Below are positions 8,071 to 20,992 of a DNA stretch of 64,000 bases, piece by piece. How positions within the stretch are numbered: position 1 is the stretch's first letter; each line of letters begins with the position of its first letter. Both the position numbers and the translations under genes were made by a program. The stretch comes from Sanderia malayensis. Taxonomy: Eukaryota > Cnidaria > Scyphozoa > Semaeostomeae > Pelagiidae. Where the stretch lies: assembly GCA_013076295.1 (NCBI GenBank), contig RQOL01000374.1:5446743-5510742 (forward strand), given 5' to 3'. Below the pieces are notes generated by a model. The model made no database searches. It was not told where the DNA came from and saw nothing but the letters and a program-made list of their open reading frames with translations.

Positions 8071-10666
8071 TTGAATGAAACAGCAATAGTTAGAAACAGA
8101 GAAGTCATTGTAAATCTTGCCGCAAAATATTTAAAAGAAGATATCCAAAGCTATGCAGAAAGAACAGACAATTTTAATATGCTGTGTGATACTGTCTCGA
8201 GTAAAACATTTCTTGATATAACGAACATTGTGGCCTTTCAGGAAAACGAATCATCTTTTGCATCACTGAGGAATACTTTATCAGTGCCAAAAAGTAAGCA
8301 AAGGTCCATTCCTTATGAACAAAACAGAGCAACAGATATGCCGAATGTTGACCCGAAAAAAGGGCCAAGGGTATTTTCTACAGTTGAAACCACTCAGAGC
8401 TTCAAGGATATCGAGACTATGAAAAGAACAATAGAAATATGGTGTTTACAGTGACTCCTCATGTCCAACGATCAAACAATTCCAATGCTTTCAGGCTGGT
8501 TGACAAATTTGAGAAACTGGAACCCAGAATTAACCATACAAAAACGTTTGAAACATTTCTACCACCAATAGCAACCTCTATCACAGAATATGGTACAATT
8601 TACAAGCTGTTTCAACAATTGCAGGAGCTTTCAATGAAAATGAACATGCCATACGTGAACATAGCAATGGACGTTGGTGCAGCAATGACTGCATATAAAG
8701 TGTTGTGGAATTTCCCAAATCATTTCAAGAACGTGATACTACATTTGGGAGATTTCCACTTCATGAAGGAGAATTTTGCGGTGATTGGAAACACCATATC
8801 AGGTTCAGGATTCAAAGATGCTGTATTTCAGGCGAACCTGTGTTCTTCAGGTTGTCTTAATGGCATCATAAGCGGATCACATTACAACCGATGCTGGTCC
8901 ATACATGAAGTATTCTACAAATGTTTACAGAGATTGCTGCTTGAAGCTTTTATGTTAATACAGGTATGTTACGTGTATTAACCTCCGAGTACATCAATCC
9001 CTTTGACCCTGGTTTAGACAAAGATAAGCTTTACAACCTCAGTTCTGGAATCCCAGTCAACTTCGAGTTGCCGAACGAGACCCTCAACGTTCTACCTAAT
9101 GGCAAGAGAGCACATTGCCAATTTGTCAACAGCAGGCTTGAATCGACTAACATCAAATTTCACGAGCCAATTAAAAGACAAAAAAGCTTTCTCTTTTCGA
9201 ACTGTGGCAAGAAAATTGAGATTAAGGTTAACGGAAAGTCGAAAGTTGTTGAAGCCAACAGAGATGTATTAGGGAAATTGCTCGCTGCCTCAACAAAACA
9301 CGAACGAACAATAGATTTTAAAAAAGCCTTGGAATATCCACTGACTTCTGTACCATTAAGTCTTGCAAAAGCAGATGGCTCAAGGCGAATGACGCAAAAA
9401 AGTGCATTAATGGATGTGTTTGTTAAAAAGTGCTCGCGAGATAACATAAACTTCAGAAGTGTTATACTTGCAAAAGAAACAGTTCTTGCTTACATTATAG
9501 ATTTGATGGCTCTCGTACGTACATTTACATCGGTTCCCAAAACCTTTGAAGCTCTGGCATTCAAGGTGCTTGACTGCATACCTAAAACTTACAAGAGAGT
9601 AGATATCGTTGCTGGCTGCTATACACCATACAGCATCAAGTCCATGGAAAAAAACAGGCGTGGAATGGCACCAAAAATCAAAGTGCAATCACCAAAATCA
9701 AAGGTACCTCGTGATTTTAAGATTTTTCTTGCTAATGGCGAAAACAGGACAAGGATGGTAGAGCTCATTCGTGATGTTCTAGTTGCGAACAGGCAAGCTG
9801 TATTTTCAACTCTCTGGAGTGAATCTGTCGTGTTTTCATCCTTCCAAGATTGCATCATGGTTTCACGTGAAACTGTGTATCAGATTCCTGACCTACATAC
9901 TTCACCGGAAGAGGCCGATACAAAAGTAGTTCTGCATGCAAATCATGTAGTAACAGGAAGTGAAGAAGGTGTAGCTGTAATTCGCTCTCATTCCGGGGAC
10001 ATTGATATAGTGGTGATTGCGCTATCCCACTTTCTCATTGATGCTGAACAAATAATTATTGATTCGAACACAGGTAGAAATAGAAAGACTTTCAAGATGA
10101 GTGACATTGATCTGACACCAGAACAACGGAAGTCTCTTATTGGCTTCCATGCATTTACCGGTTGTGACTACAACTCGGCGTTTTTTCGCAAAGACAAGCA
10201 ACTTTGTTGGAAACTTGTTGAGAAATAACCAAAATTCGTCACAACCTTCTGCAACTTGGGAAGAACTTCAAATTTTGAAGAAGGATTGAGCATAGAGCTA
10301 GAAGAGTACGTCTCACACCTTTACGGAATAAGGACACGGAATATCAACAAAGCGAGGTACGAAATTTTTAATGCAAAGTTGGAAAAGCAGAAGAAGATTC
10401 GCGATATTTCGTTGTTGCCACCATGCAAACAAGCACTTCACTTTCATTCCTTGCGTGCAATTTTTATCGCATATCAATGGCGGTCATCTCTCGTGCCTGA
10501 AAGTCAACTTGGCGACACTGTTGATAATGGATGGACAGAAGAATTAGAACCAAAGTGGTTTGAAAGAATGATGCCATATGACATTAAAGACCTTTTTGTT
10601 GATATGGAGTACGAAGAATTTTTAGAGGATAGTGAAGAAAGTGCGGACGAAGATGATGATGAATGA
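8071..10666 (+). pseudogene. PIN-like nuclease-domain protein, broken
   Basis: Four consecutive open pieces read as one protein. 8071-8454 and 8439-8981 are in different frames with the break near 8400-8440; a second frameshift occurs near 8966. The piece 8966-10228 continues in frame after a single TAA at 10226-10228 into 10229-10666. The C-terminal part has the pattern SPEEADTKVVLHA, HSGDIDIVVIALSHF, HAFTGCDYNSAFFRK. I recognise this as a PIN/FEN-like aspartate-rich fold present in large uncharacterised gene families of cnidarians and other invertebrates. The tail is strongly acidic (EESADEDDDE). The N-terminal part is unrecognised. It is probably a decayed passenger or gene of a mobile element; no ends are visible. 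Confidence 0.55.
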
Positions 10667-11039
10667 TTCATATGTGTTTTTGGAACTAACCTCCGGATTA
10701 TGACGTCATAGTATACTAAACAATGTTTTTTGAAGTTTCTTTGATTAAGACATGTTTTGTTCAAAGAGAGAGATTTTTGCTCTCCAGATAAGTTGTAATT
10801 CAGTTCTTTTTTATCTCTATCAGCTCAAACGCAATTTTTGTGAATCTGGGTATACATTACCCCCGTTCTCAAAATTTCTCAGAAATTCGGCTTTTTACCC
10901 CTGAAATTCGGATTCCTCATAAAAAAGTGGCTTAGAAAAACTATAAGACAATTTCTACCTCTCCGGGTGGCACCTCACTCAGGAGCCCGGTCTATAATGG
11001 ACGGAACCAACCTCACTAACTCAATTATATTATTGATCT
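10667..11039. other. Non-coding gap, nothing recognised
   Basis: I see no open frame, repeat or structural RNA here. A short GC-rich patch at ~10965-11000 is not assignable. Confidence 0.5.
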
Positions 11040-11557
11040 GACTCTAATTTATTTCAGGAACATTTGGAAACCCTGCAGCAGCTTGCAGCGAAGGAAAAAC
11101 CTTTGATGTTTCAGCAGATGGCTTTATTTTAAATTCTTTCACTGCTTTGATCACTTCTTCTATTTTAGCATTTAAAGACCGCAAATCGCTACTGGGTTGG
11201 CAGGAAATTGGATCCATTTTTTTGTGTTAGGTCTTCAACATTAGGATCATCAGTTGATAAATTGCAATCGGATTGTGCTGTATTTTCATCAGTGGGTGTG
11301 CTTAATTGTTTGGAAGATCCTATCACGGTTTGTGCTTTAAAGCAATTTTCGTCTTTTGAACCATTTCTGTTTTCATAAAACTTTTCTCTTGTTGCAGAAG
11401 CCACTTTGCTTTTGACATCAAAGTTTACCAGGCCTATCTGTGACATTGCAGAGTCTGGATGGTGCCGTAATATATGTCTTTCTCTGGTTGTCTTATCTCG
11501 TCTGGACATAACATATATTTCTGGATCCAAGCCACTGCTGTAACAAGAAAGACACAA
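11040..11557 (-). CDS. Uncharacterised zinc-finger-like gene fragment
   Basis: The 122-residue frame 11557-11189 begins with a possible C-x2-C…H-x3-H finger (CLSCYSS… then RERHILRHH) and continues into low-complexity acidic sequence. Beyond its stop another frame (11190-11040) reads a charged helix-like SLNAKIEEVIKAVKEFKIKP segment. That could be the end of the same protein after a frameshift or splice. I do not recognise the family. It converges on the PIN-like pseudogene and may belong to the same element. Confidence 0.35.
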
Positions 11558-11599
11558 GGAATTTGTTTTCCATTCATCTTTACTGCCAATTGTTATATG

Positions 11600-12162
11600 C
11601 GCTGTGTCATGTAACAGTGTCGAAGTTAAATAAGGGATTTCCCCTCGGTCAAAGGGAATTTACCCAAAATAACTTCATCACGAGTTTCCCACCAATCTTG
11701 AGTTTTTGTTAGTTTCTCGTTTACCTTTACGCCGCCATTTACGACTGTTCACACTACGATTTGGAATGTTTTAGACTGATTAATGTGCAGCTTCCAGGAT
11801 TCACAGCTTTTGTGAGTGACTTTATCCTTATTCTAAACTAATATTTGTTTTGTTTTGTTTTGTTATATAATGCTGAGGAAATTTATCAATTAATCACAGA
11901 CTAAACTGATCGCTCTTTCAATATTCATGCCTTTTGTGTTGTTATCGATAGCTTGTACGTTCTCCTACATTTATAGAGTATTTCATTGTTGTTATTATTA
12001 ATCTAAATTGTTGCCTTGGAATTTGTATTTTTATTTTCAGTTACCATTATAATCATTGCAGATAAACATTTGCGTGTTTATCTGAGGTTTATCTGCTCGC
12101 CAAAGGGATACCAAACTATCTTGGAGGGCGTGACAGTAAAAATGCTATCCTAAAACTGCAAA
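11600..12162 (+). other. Probable 5' LTR/leader of the BEL element
   Basis: There is no open frame here. By position, directly upstream of a BEL/Pao gag start, this should hold the 5' LTR and primer-binding region. No second LTR survives for comparison, so the borders cannot be fixed. Confidence 0.3.
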
Positions 12163-15100
12163 ATGTCAACAAGACAGGGAACAGTGCACGGCCCTCTAGG
12201 TGAAGACGTCGGTGCGTCATTATTAGTAACAAGTCACCAAAGCAGCATTTCGGGTCACCAAAGATCAACACTGAATTTAAGTCATATCGAAGAAGACCAA
12301 GCGAGTATGAGTTCGAGGAAATCTAGTCAAGCCTCCTCCTCCGCAGCATCGATCCGAGCAAAGGCAAAAGCAGAAGCAGCAAAAGCGAATCTACAATTTG
12401 CAAAGAAAAAAGCAGAGTTGGTATGGCAAGAAGCTCAAAGAGCAGCACAGCTAGAAGCTCAAGAAAAATCCTACCAGGCGCATTTTTAGGCCAACCTAAT
12501 GGTTCTCTAGGCAGAAAAAGAAGCAGCAGTCGCTAGTGCCGAAGAAAGAGTGTATGAAGCAGCAGAACTGGAGGGTTCAGAGCGAATTAACATAGACGTA
12601 GCACCAACCAACGTTATGGACAGAACTAGGGATTTTATTACAACTCATTTTTCAGAAAAGGATCATAAACATCCTAAGGATCCCCCAGTTACTAGTTTCT
12701 CTACCCAGTCAACAACGGCACACCCAACAGGATTTTCCGTTCCAGCTGGTTCAAGCCCAGAATTTATGAGCCCTCTGACGCATTTTAGTGAAAGCCAGAC
12801 TCTCCCAGTCGTTCAACAGCCAGTGCACCACCAAACCTTTTACAGTGCCCCGCCCATACGATCTGAGCACCCATTAAGAAATCAAGTTTCCAGTTTCCAG
12901 CAGCCAGGTATAAGCCACAGTCAGCCTGTGCCAACCGTTTATCAGCCTATGCCAACTGTTTATCAGCCCATACAGACACAGCAGCCTGACCCATTTATGT
13001 CGCTGACAAAACATCTCATGAAGAAAGAATTAATTTCAACAGGGCTTCTCAAATTTGATGATAACCCAGCAAATTTTAGAAGATCTTGAACTCACTGAAG
13101 CACAAGAGTTAAATCTTGTGGTGAAGTGGCTTGGGGAAAAATCATTAAAAACAGTGAACCCCGTACGTGCAATAAACATCGAAAATCCACAGCTTGGATT
13201 AAAAAGGGTGTGGGAGACTCTTGAAAAAAGATATGGAACTGCAGAAGTGCTAGAAGATAACTTCATGTCCAGGCTGGAAAGTTTCCGAAAATCAGCTCTA
13301 AAGACAGAGAAAAATTACAACAGCTGTCACACTTATTGCTAGAAATCCAAGCTGCCAAACAAGCCGGAATTTACTGAGGGTTAGCTGCACTTGACTCAGC
13401 TAGAAGCCTTAGGCTCATGGTAGAGAAGCTTCCTTACCCCTTGCAGGAGCGGTGGATAAGAGTTGGAACCAACTACAAAAGAGACTATAACGTCACTTTT
13501 CCGCCCTTTGAAGTATTCGTGGATTTCATCACCAAGGAAGCAGATATGAGAAATGACGTCAGCTTCATTCTATCGTCATCGACAGGAGAAAGAAATCCAC
13601 CATTAAGAGTTCTCCGAGCCAATTTCGCAAGTGTTAGCAAAACTGCAGTCGAGTTTAATCAGCGAGCCCAAGTCGAGACTGACCCTTCAAGAACTTGCCT
13701 TATCCATGGTACCAGTCATGCACTACGTGACTGCAGAGCCTTTCAGAAGAAATCAATAAATGAAAGAAAAAAGCTTCTTTTGAAGAACAATGTATGCTTC
13801 AAATGCTGCTCTTCCACTTCACACCGGGCTCGTGAATGCACTGTGGAGGTCAAATGCTTGACTTGCAACAGTGACAGACATCTCTTTGCTATGCATATTG
13901 GCCAAGCTCAACCTCGAACCCAGGGCCCTTCCAGCTTCGCTGACATGGCCCTGGTACCTACCTGCAAATTTGGTGTTAATTTATTCCATGTAATTATGCA
14001 AAAACATACATGAAGTTAAAATATCAGGGTAAATATAACATAATTAGCGTCGCTCTTGCCTCCACGCCATTTTGTTTCGTCTGCAACTTAGTTTTCTCTG
14101 TGACAATTTTGGAATTATTTGGGATTAATGTTTGTCAGAGAGTCTTTTTTTTAGTTCCTGAATTCCCCTGGGCATGTTGCTGGGCGAATTTTTTAAAAAA
14201 TATCAAAACACACGGAAATTGAAAGTAATTATATCGGTTTTATCAGAATTCAATCGTAATTTTTGAGCAACAGGTGCATGTAAATTCACATAATTAAAAA
14301 TAACATTCCAAGTTGAAGATTAGACCGGAAAGAATATTTATCAAAAGTGTTTGAAACTGAATTTCATAAATTGTCAAAGCAAACTTTCATTTTGGAGGAG
14401 TACAACAATTATTTATGTTGAGCAAAATTGGCCTTCACCTATGCCCCCGAACTATTTGTTTTCAGATGTGTAAAAAGCAAAATAACGCCTGAATGTAAAA
14501 TTTATATATAGCTTTAAACTTCATGTTAATAATAATTTTCAAAACTTTAAGCCTCAAAATTAACAACAAATCAGTCCAAAAATCATACGTTTTTGCTGGG
14601 CCTAGGCGCTGCAGACAGGCTGAAGTAAATTTGAAAATATCTCGGATTGAAAAAAGAATTGAAGCTATCACCTGTTTATAATTTTCTCCTGTCATCATCG
14701 AAAGGTTTTTAAAATTCTTGTTAGGGTTTTACTCGTGAAGCATAGTAAATAACAACAATGCAGGGTCACGTTTTCTCTCACATTGTCGGCACATTTTCCT
14801 TGCCTTTCATGAAAATTAATTCTTGAAATTCCCCGGGTCACTAACTTATGCCATTTCTATTGTTAATTGGTTAGCCAATCACAGCCAATTATTGCGAGGT
14901 AGGTACCAGGGCCATGTCAGCGAAGCTGGAAGGGCCCTAGGTTTGAGGTTGGGCCAAGGTAACAAGTCAAATTCCCGGCCACAGGATGGTGGGGAGGATG
15001 CTGAGAGTCAACACCAGCAACAGACAAATGACGTTTCTACTGCGGCAACAGAAGTCACTAATGCCTGTACAACTATCTGTGGAACAGTACCAGGAGGCAG

Positions 15101-15890
15101 ATCGTGCTCCAAGATTTGCAAAGTCGATGTATTGAATGACGCAACTGGTGACTCTATGACGGTTTATGCTGTTATAGATGACCAAAGTAATTCAACTATA
15201 GCCAAACCTGAACTGCTAGATAAGCTCAACATTACAAGCAACCCGGTTACCTACAAGATGAAAACTTGTGGAGGAGTATCAAGCATCACTGGACGAAGCA
15301 CGGAGTCTCTTTCTGTTAGCACCTGCGATGGTGGGCTCAGCATAAAGTTGCCATATGTAAGAGAGTGTAGCAACATACCAGACAATTACTCTGAAATACC
15401 AATACCAGAGATAGCAAAAGCCTATTCACACCTGTCTGACGTTGTTGACAAAGTAAAGCCCATCAAACCTGGCGTACCAATTGCGTTGCTTATAGGCAGA
15501 GATGTGCCACAAGCTCACAAAGTCAGAGAGCAAGTCGAAGGGCCTGACAGTGCACCATTTGCTCAGCGTCTTGACCTTGGGTGGGTTATTATTGGAGAAA
15601 GCTGCTTAGACATTACAGCAAAGAATGCAGCTACATCATGTGAAAGTTATGTAGGTAACGATTACGGAAGACATATTTGCAACTGATGAAGACGACAATG
15701 TTCCTGCAAATTCTGTTGAAGATCGGGAATTCATGAAAATTCTTGACACTGAAGCAAAGAAAAACGAGGCAGGGAACTGAGAAATGCCACTGAAACAAAA
15801 CTCCAAAACAGAACCAAACTCCTGACAGCCATGAAAGCATTGAAAAAGAATTCAGTTTGGTAGAGCCCAACGGTGATATAGAGGTATACC
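12163..15890 (+). pseudogene. BEL/Pao retrotransposon gag-protease, decayed
   Basis: The ATG at 12163 starts a gag-like protein with an Ala/Lys/Glu coiled coil (ASIRAKAKAEAAKANLQ). A stop at ~12487 and frameshifts near 13075 and 13340 break it. Gag-like segments follow (VRAINIENPQLGLKRVWETL, then KLPYPLQERWIRVG). Then come cysteine knuckles (CLIHGTSHALRDC, CFKCCSSTSHRARECTVE, CLTCNSDRHLFAMH). After the inserted element at 13909-14951, a BEL-type aspartic protease follows with the active-site motif VIDDQSNS and the LIGRDVP…LDLGWVIIGE signature. The link segment SVEDREFMKIL leads to a TGA where Trp is expected (near 15778), and no reverse transcriptase follows. The element is therefore 3'-truncated. 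Confidence 0.8.
13909..14951. mobile_element. Non-autonomous inverted-repeat element in BEL
   Basis: This 1,043-bp element interrupts the BEL polyprotein just after the zinc knuckles. The ends are ~60-bp imperfect inverted repeats starting CAACCTC(G/A)AACC(C/T)AGGGCCC and running through CTTCCAGCTTCGCTGACATG to GGTACCTACCT. It is flanked by a 9-bp near-perfect duplication, GGCCAAG(C/G)T, at 13900-13908 and 14952-14960. A 9-bp duplication with long inverted repeats fits a Mutator-type or foldback MITE, but I recognise no family. The interior is A/T-rich without a credible gene. Confidence 0.75.
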
Positions 15891-15973
15891 CTGAAGCTAC
15901 AACTTTGATGACAAACCTAGAGAGATCGCATCCATCTCAGCCTCCAAAAAATAGCATTCACAGTCACATTCTT

Positions 15974-16920
15974 TTACAGATAATTGCCAACTTTGTTTCT
16001 GGGTAAAATAAAGTATTCCCCTATATGTGGAGGGTCAAGATTAAAATATTCTGATGTCATGCTTTTATACAGGCAGCATCTAGCATTTTTAAGAAAAATG
16101 CAGACCCTATACATTGTCCCAACTGCACTGAGCTGAAGTTTTAAATTCTTTTTAAAATGAATAAACTTAAGATAATTAACTATGTCACCAAAAAGCCACT
16201 CCATACTAACTTTGACTGACCTCATCCCCGTATTCCACAGCTGCTGGTCAGGTGTCAGTAGTGCTCCTTTGAATGGTGCTTGTAGCTGGGGTCACAGTGG
16301 ATATGCTGGATCTCCATATCAACACAAAATCTCTCCATCTGGAGATACAGAGTACTGCTCAAGAAGTTGGAGTAGGCCTGAATTTCTTAGCATCTCACTG
16401 TCATGACTCTTTCCTTCATATGGACCAGAAAATAGAGCAACTAGTCCATCAGGTGTCGCAATAGACTGAAATTTTATGGCATGGACTCTTTTGCGTCCAT
16501 TATAAACAACTCTCTGGTTCCTACCAGGTCTGCAAATTGGTCACACTGTGCCATCAATAAACCCCCAACAATTTGTTAAAGGTGCACCCTTAACATGGAT
16601 GGCATTTGCATATGTGACCAAGTTTTCTCGAGACAAATAAGGCTGGTTAAAATCTGCTAGCAGAAACCCCCATCGTTTGTCGATGAGTCTCATTACATGG
16701 TTGGCAATTGTACATAATTCTGGAATTGGCCTTGCAAAGCGAGAGACAATCTGTTTGACCTGCCGATATTTTCCAGGTCAAACAGATCATACTGCCGGTA
16801 TGGAAATTGCAGACTTTTAGGACTATTTACATGATATAACAATGTGAGCTCCACCTCATCGATATATCCAAGATTATGCCCCAATAGCAAGGCATTAACA
16901 ACATATCTGTTGTTAGGCAT
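15974..16920 (-). pseudogene. PIF/Harbinger transposase pseudogene
   Basis: Read from 16920 down, a divergent N-terminus (NALLLGHNLGYIDEVE) is followed by DFNQPYLSRENLVTYANAI and CWGFIDGTV with the first catalytic Asp. Next come GRKRVHAIKFQSIATPDGL, GPYEGKSHDSEM and a YGDPAYPL motif with the second Asp, then SVKVSMEWLFGDI with the Glu. Several stops interrupt the frame, for example after GTV, before YGDPAYP and inside it. The order and motifs are those of DDE_Tnp_4 Harbinger nucleases. No terminal repeats or target duplications were identified. Confidence 0.75.
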
Positions 16921-17799
16921 TCCGATTTTACAACTATAATAAATAAAGGAAAGGAATTATCGATTAATTGCTTATTATCGATGGTTCGTGAGAAAATAAA
17001 TTTGCACGGGAACTGTTACAATCTCAAGCCCCAGTGGTCTGTTTAGCGTTTAGCACTCGATGCTTTTGCGTAATTCTATTTCACGACAACAGGAATGGAA
17101 ACGTTAGTCACCGTACCTCGTGACCCACTAAAGTTAATGTTGCCGTTATTGTTACGGTTGCGTAAAGTCCCTATTTATCATCTTGAGCCTGTTGCTTGAA
17201 TTTTGAGACATTTCAATCTGATTTCCAAAAAGAACCTCACCCATGGCCACAGGCCCAGAGGGGAGTTCATTTTCTTTCTTCGCCTTTTTTGCTTTTTATT
17301 TAAATATATAGATATTTTATGCTACTTTTTAATGTTCATACCTGAATGAAAAGATAAATATCTTTGCATCCACTGACCAGATGTTTAAAAACGTCTAAGG
17401 AAAGTTGCTGCAGAGCAACGACTGACAGCCCACAAGTTGCGGCAATATGACATGACAACAAAACATGACAAAAATAAGATGCCAGTTTGAATTCGGAGGG
17501 GAAGCATTTCAACAAAATAGCTATCGAATATTGTAAACAAAGTTTCACTAGCAATATTAAAAATGTTATGCTAAATTCTGAAGTTATGTCTAAATTTCGA
17601 ATATCTGAAAAAGGATGCCATGAGCGTGACAATCCAAAAAAGCATGCCATGAGCATGACAATCCAGTTCCATATATTTATCCATCAAAGTAAAAAAGCAG
17701 AATTAGGTATTTTATTTTTAACATGAGCGAAAATAAATATCCATACTAGTATATCAACTTGCCAAGAGGGAAAACTTGGTTATATTTTAAATAGTTCTA
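16921..17799. other. Non-coding, nothing recognised
   Basis: Short frames only. A stretch around 17625-17660 repeats a GCCATGAGC(G/A)TGACAATCCA phrase twice about 27 bp apart. No gene, terminal repeat or RNA is supported. Confidence 0.5.
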
Positions 17800-17829
17800 T
17801 TCAGGGAAAAACTAATCAAGGTGATGCAA

Positions 17830-18257
17830 GATTTGAACTTACAGCTGGAAGACAATGTGCATGCAATTCTCTTACTGCATTAGTATGGTCTGTTGTAAAG
17901 CATATACAGTGGTGGGATAGCTGGAATCTTGACCAACTTTCAATTGAAGGTGACAAATTGCATAAAGGATTAAACGATATCCTCAAGTTAGGGTATCCCT
18001 CAAGTTGTTTACCTTTTGGGACATACTTTTGAAGTTGAGCATCTCATTAACCACAGTGCTATCTTCAATAAAACAAATAACTTTAAATTATCTGACATAA
18101 TTTCTACTTCAGGTAATGGGACAGAAAATGGAATACTGTTATTTATTGATGGGTATTGCATTGCCCTGATATTTACTGAAGCTACTTTGTATGTATTTGA
18201 TTCACACAGCAGAAATACTATGGGACAACTTGTACCAAATGGATTTTCAATAGTTTA
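17830..18257 (+). pseudogene. OTU/C76-like cysteine peptidase module of the Helentron
   Basis: The segment GRQCACNSLTALVWSVV holds a likely catalytic Cys. After a frameshift near 18000, ILLFIDGYCIALIFTEATLY and VFDSHSRN give the expected later part with the FDSH motif that carries a catalytic His. This peptidase type is seen at the N-terminus of Helentron and some viral proteins. Its exact peptidase family is uncertain from motif alone. Confidence 0.5.
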
Positions 18258-19156
18258 AAATTTATAAATTTGTGTGAAGTGGAAAAGTATCTTATTCATA
18301 CATATGTTTTAAATAGCAATAACTGTGGTTTGCCATTTGAATTACAGTCACTATCCATACATGCAAATTCAAATAATATTGCAAATGCTCTTTCTAACTT
18401 GAAAAAGCACAGTAGGCAATGTAGGATTAAAAGGAAGCAAAGAGAATTATTATTTGGTGACAATATTAAACAGTCAAAATTATCACAACCGAGCAAAAAT
18501 TGTGCAGAAGCAATGATTTCCAATTTTAAGACAAACATTTTGCAAGGTCCATTTTACATATGTGTTGTATGTACTCGCTGTTTATACGAAAGAAGTGTTG
18601 TTATTTTTCAAAGAGAAAAATATGTTATGGAGTCAGCATTGTTATGTGCTGTATTAGATAGTTTTGATAGCAGGCAATAGATTTGCAAGACATGTCATCA
18701 AAAATTATGCAAGAAGAAAGTGCCATGCCAGGCAGTGTACAACAAGTTATATGTTCCAGAAATTCCTTCTGAAATTAAAACATTAAACAGGCTTGAAAAG
18801 ACTTTAATAGCAAAGACAGTTTTGCTCAAAAAAATTGTTATCATGCCAAAAGGTCAATCATTGAAAATGAAGGGAGCCATCTGCAATGTACCTTTACAGT
18901 CCGATGATGGATGCAATATTCTACCACAGGCTACTAAAAGCAATGGCCTTATATTCATAAAACTTAAGAAAAAATTAGTATATAAAGGTCACATAAATTT
19001 TGAGCCTCTTTGACCAGATTTTACATCAACTGCTATTCAATACTTGAAAATGAAGAATGAGTTGTATAGAGATATTATAATAGACATTAATAAAATAGAT
19101 AAACGTTTATTGAACTTGGTGATGAAATTTTAAATGTAGAAAACAGTGCAGAAAGT

Positions 19157-19225
19157 GACTTTCAAGTTCCAAGTTCAAGTTCAAGTTCAAGTTCAAGTTC
19201 AAGTTCAAGTTCAAGTTCAAGTTCA
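19157..19225 (+). repeat. AAGTTC hexanucleotide repeat
   Basis: About eleven copies of a 6-bp unit lie in frame with the surrounding Helentron coding remnant, where they read as a poly-serine run. Probable microsatellite slippage at a Ser-coding stretch. Confidence 0.9.
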
Positions 19226-19900
19226 CCCATAGAAGCGCAGGAAGATGACAATCTTTTTCATGTATTGAGAGTAAATACCAGCAAGACAATGCTTGTGGGT
19301 AACATTCCTTGTCAAATAGACAATGAAGAAATGATAACAATAGCACCATGTGAAGAAAAGAACCCTTAACCCATCTATTCTAATGAAACTTGTGAAGAAT
19401 TTGCCTTTCCATGCTTATTTCCAACAGGAAAATTTGGTTATCAGGCATCACATGATATAAAACTTAGCCCCACTAAGTACTTTAATCAAAGACTGTTGAA
19501 TTATAAGCAAACATATGCATCAGATGAAGACTACATTTTCTTTGCTTCCTTTGTTTTACAACAGTAGAAGCTTAATATATGCATCAATATTGCCATGAAA
19601 AAAGTTTTTTCCAACACAGTAACTGCAGGACAAGTGACATCAGACTACAAATCTTGATGAATTCCCTCATTGCTCAGGATAAAGGTTTTTCTTTCATGAG
19701 CTCTGTCAAAGGTACCCCAGCATATTTGAAAATTTTTTTTATGATGTTGTGGCTATGGTGAAACAGTAAGGCATACCAACCTTTTTCATGGCATTATCAT
19801 GTGCTGATTTGAGATGGAATGAATTATTATCAATAATTTCCAAGCTAAAAGAAGAAAATATGTTTGATTAGCAAATTAAGATTCTTTTATATTTTGAAAG

Positions 19901-20992
19901 ATGTGCAATTTTAAACAGCAGTCCTGCACTGTTAGGAAGGCACTTGCAATACCGTGTAGAAATTTTTTCAAAGATGTTGGTATGTGTAAGAATGGTCCAT
20001 TAGGAGATGTGGTACATTATGCAATACAGGTAGAACTTCAGGTGAGAGGGAGCCCTCACATTCATGTTTTTTTGGGGGTCAATGATGCACCCACTCTAAC
20101 CAGTGAATCAACAGATTCTTATACAACTCTAGTTGACAATGTAATAAAGCCAGATACCCCATGTCAAAATGAAAAGCCTGAATTGCACCATTTGGTGTGT
20201 TCATATCAAGTTCATAGTCGTTCAAAATCATGTAGAAAATATAAGAATGCAGAATGCAGGTATAACTTTGGTAAATTCTTCACAGAAACAACAATTATAG
20301 CCAAACCTATTGCAAAGGATTTAAGTGAGAAACATGCAATACTGCAAAAAAGGGACACAATTTTTGATATTGTGAAGAAATTCATTGATGAAAACCTTAA
20401 TCCCTCTATATCCAACCATGAAAAACAAATCGTAGAAATCGATGAAATTCTGAACTCACTGGGGATTTTCGAGCATGATTACTACAGTATACTTCAAATT
20501 TCCAATGATGATGATTTTCACATTCATTTTAAAAGGCACTCAAATTCGTGTTTTGTAAACAATTATTTTGAAACTGGTTTGCTTGCATGGGAAGCAAATA
20601 TCGATATTCAGCCAGTTTTTAACCATTATAACGCTGTTTCTTACATGTGTGCATATTTTTCAAAATCTGAAGATGCAACATCTGAAACAACGAAGCAACC
20701 TGCAAAAGAGGCATTTACTGAGAGGTTTCAAAATTTTGAGCAGATGAAAAAATTGCAAGAGCATATTCTACCAGTCGTGAATGCTCAGTTCAGGAAGCAT
20801 TTTATCATGCTATGCCCATGTTATGGCTTAGGAAGTGTTCACCAGCAGTTTTATTTGCTAACAGTAACCTACCTAAAATTCGTTAGAGAGTATTTCTTTC
20901 TGAAGATGAGATTAAAAAATTGCCAGAAGAGAGTTCTGATGCGTTTATCAATGATAAACAGATATATTGACAGGCCAAATACTACTTTTTAA
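19901..20992 (+). pseudogene. Helentron Rep (HUH) domain remnant
   Basis: This 363-residue open piece contains VELQVRGSPHIHVFLGV, the H-x-H metal-binding motif of Helitron Rep proteins. A cysteine/histidine segment follows (HHLVCSYQVHSRSKSCRKY, AECRYNFGKFF) of the kind found after the Rep start in Helentrons. A further part has FKRHSNSCFVNNYF, ANIDIQPVFNHYNAVSYMC. The second half is typical of the Rep-to-helicase linker. The start ATG here is only the first in an open piece, since the coding remnant clearly continues upstream from ~19370 with stops. Confidence 0.7.
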
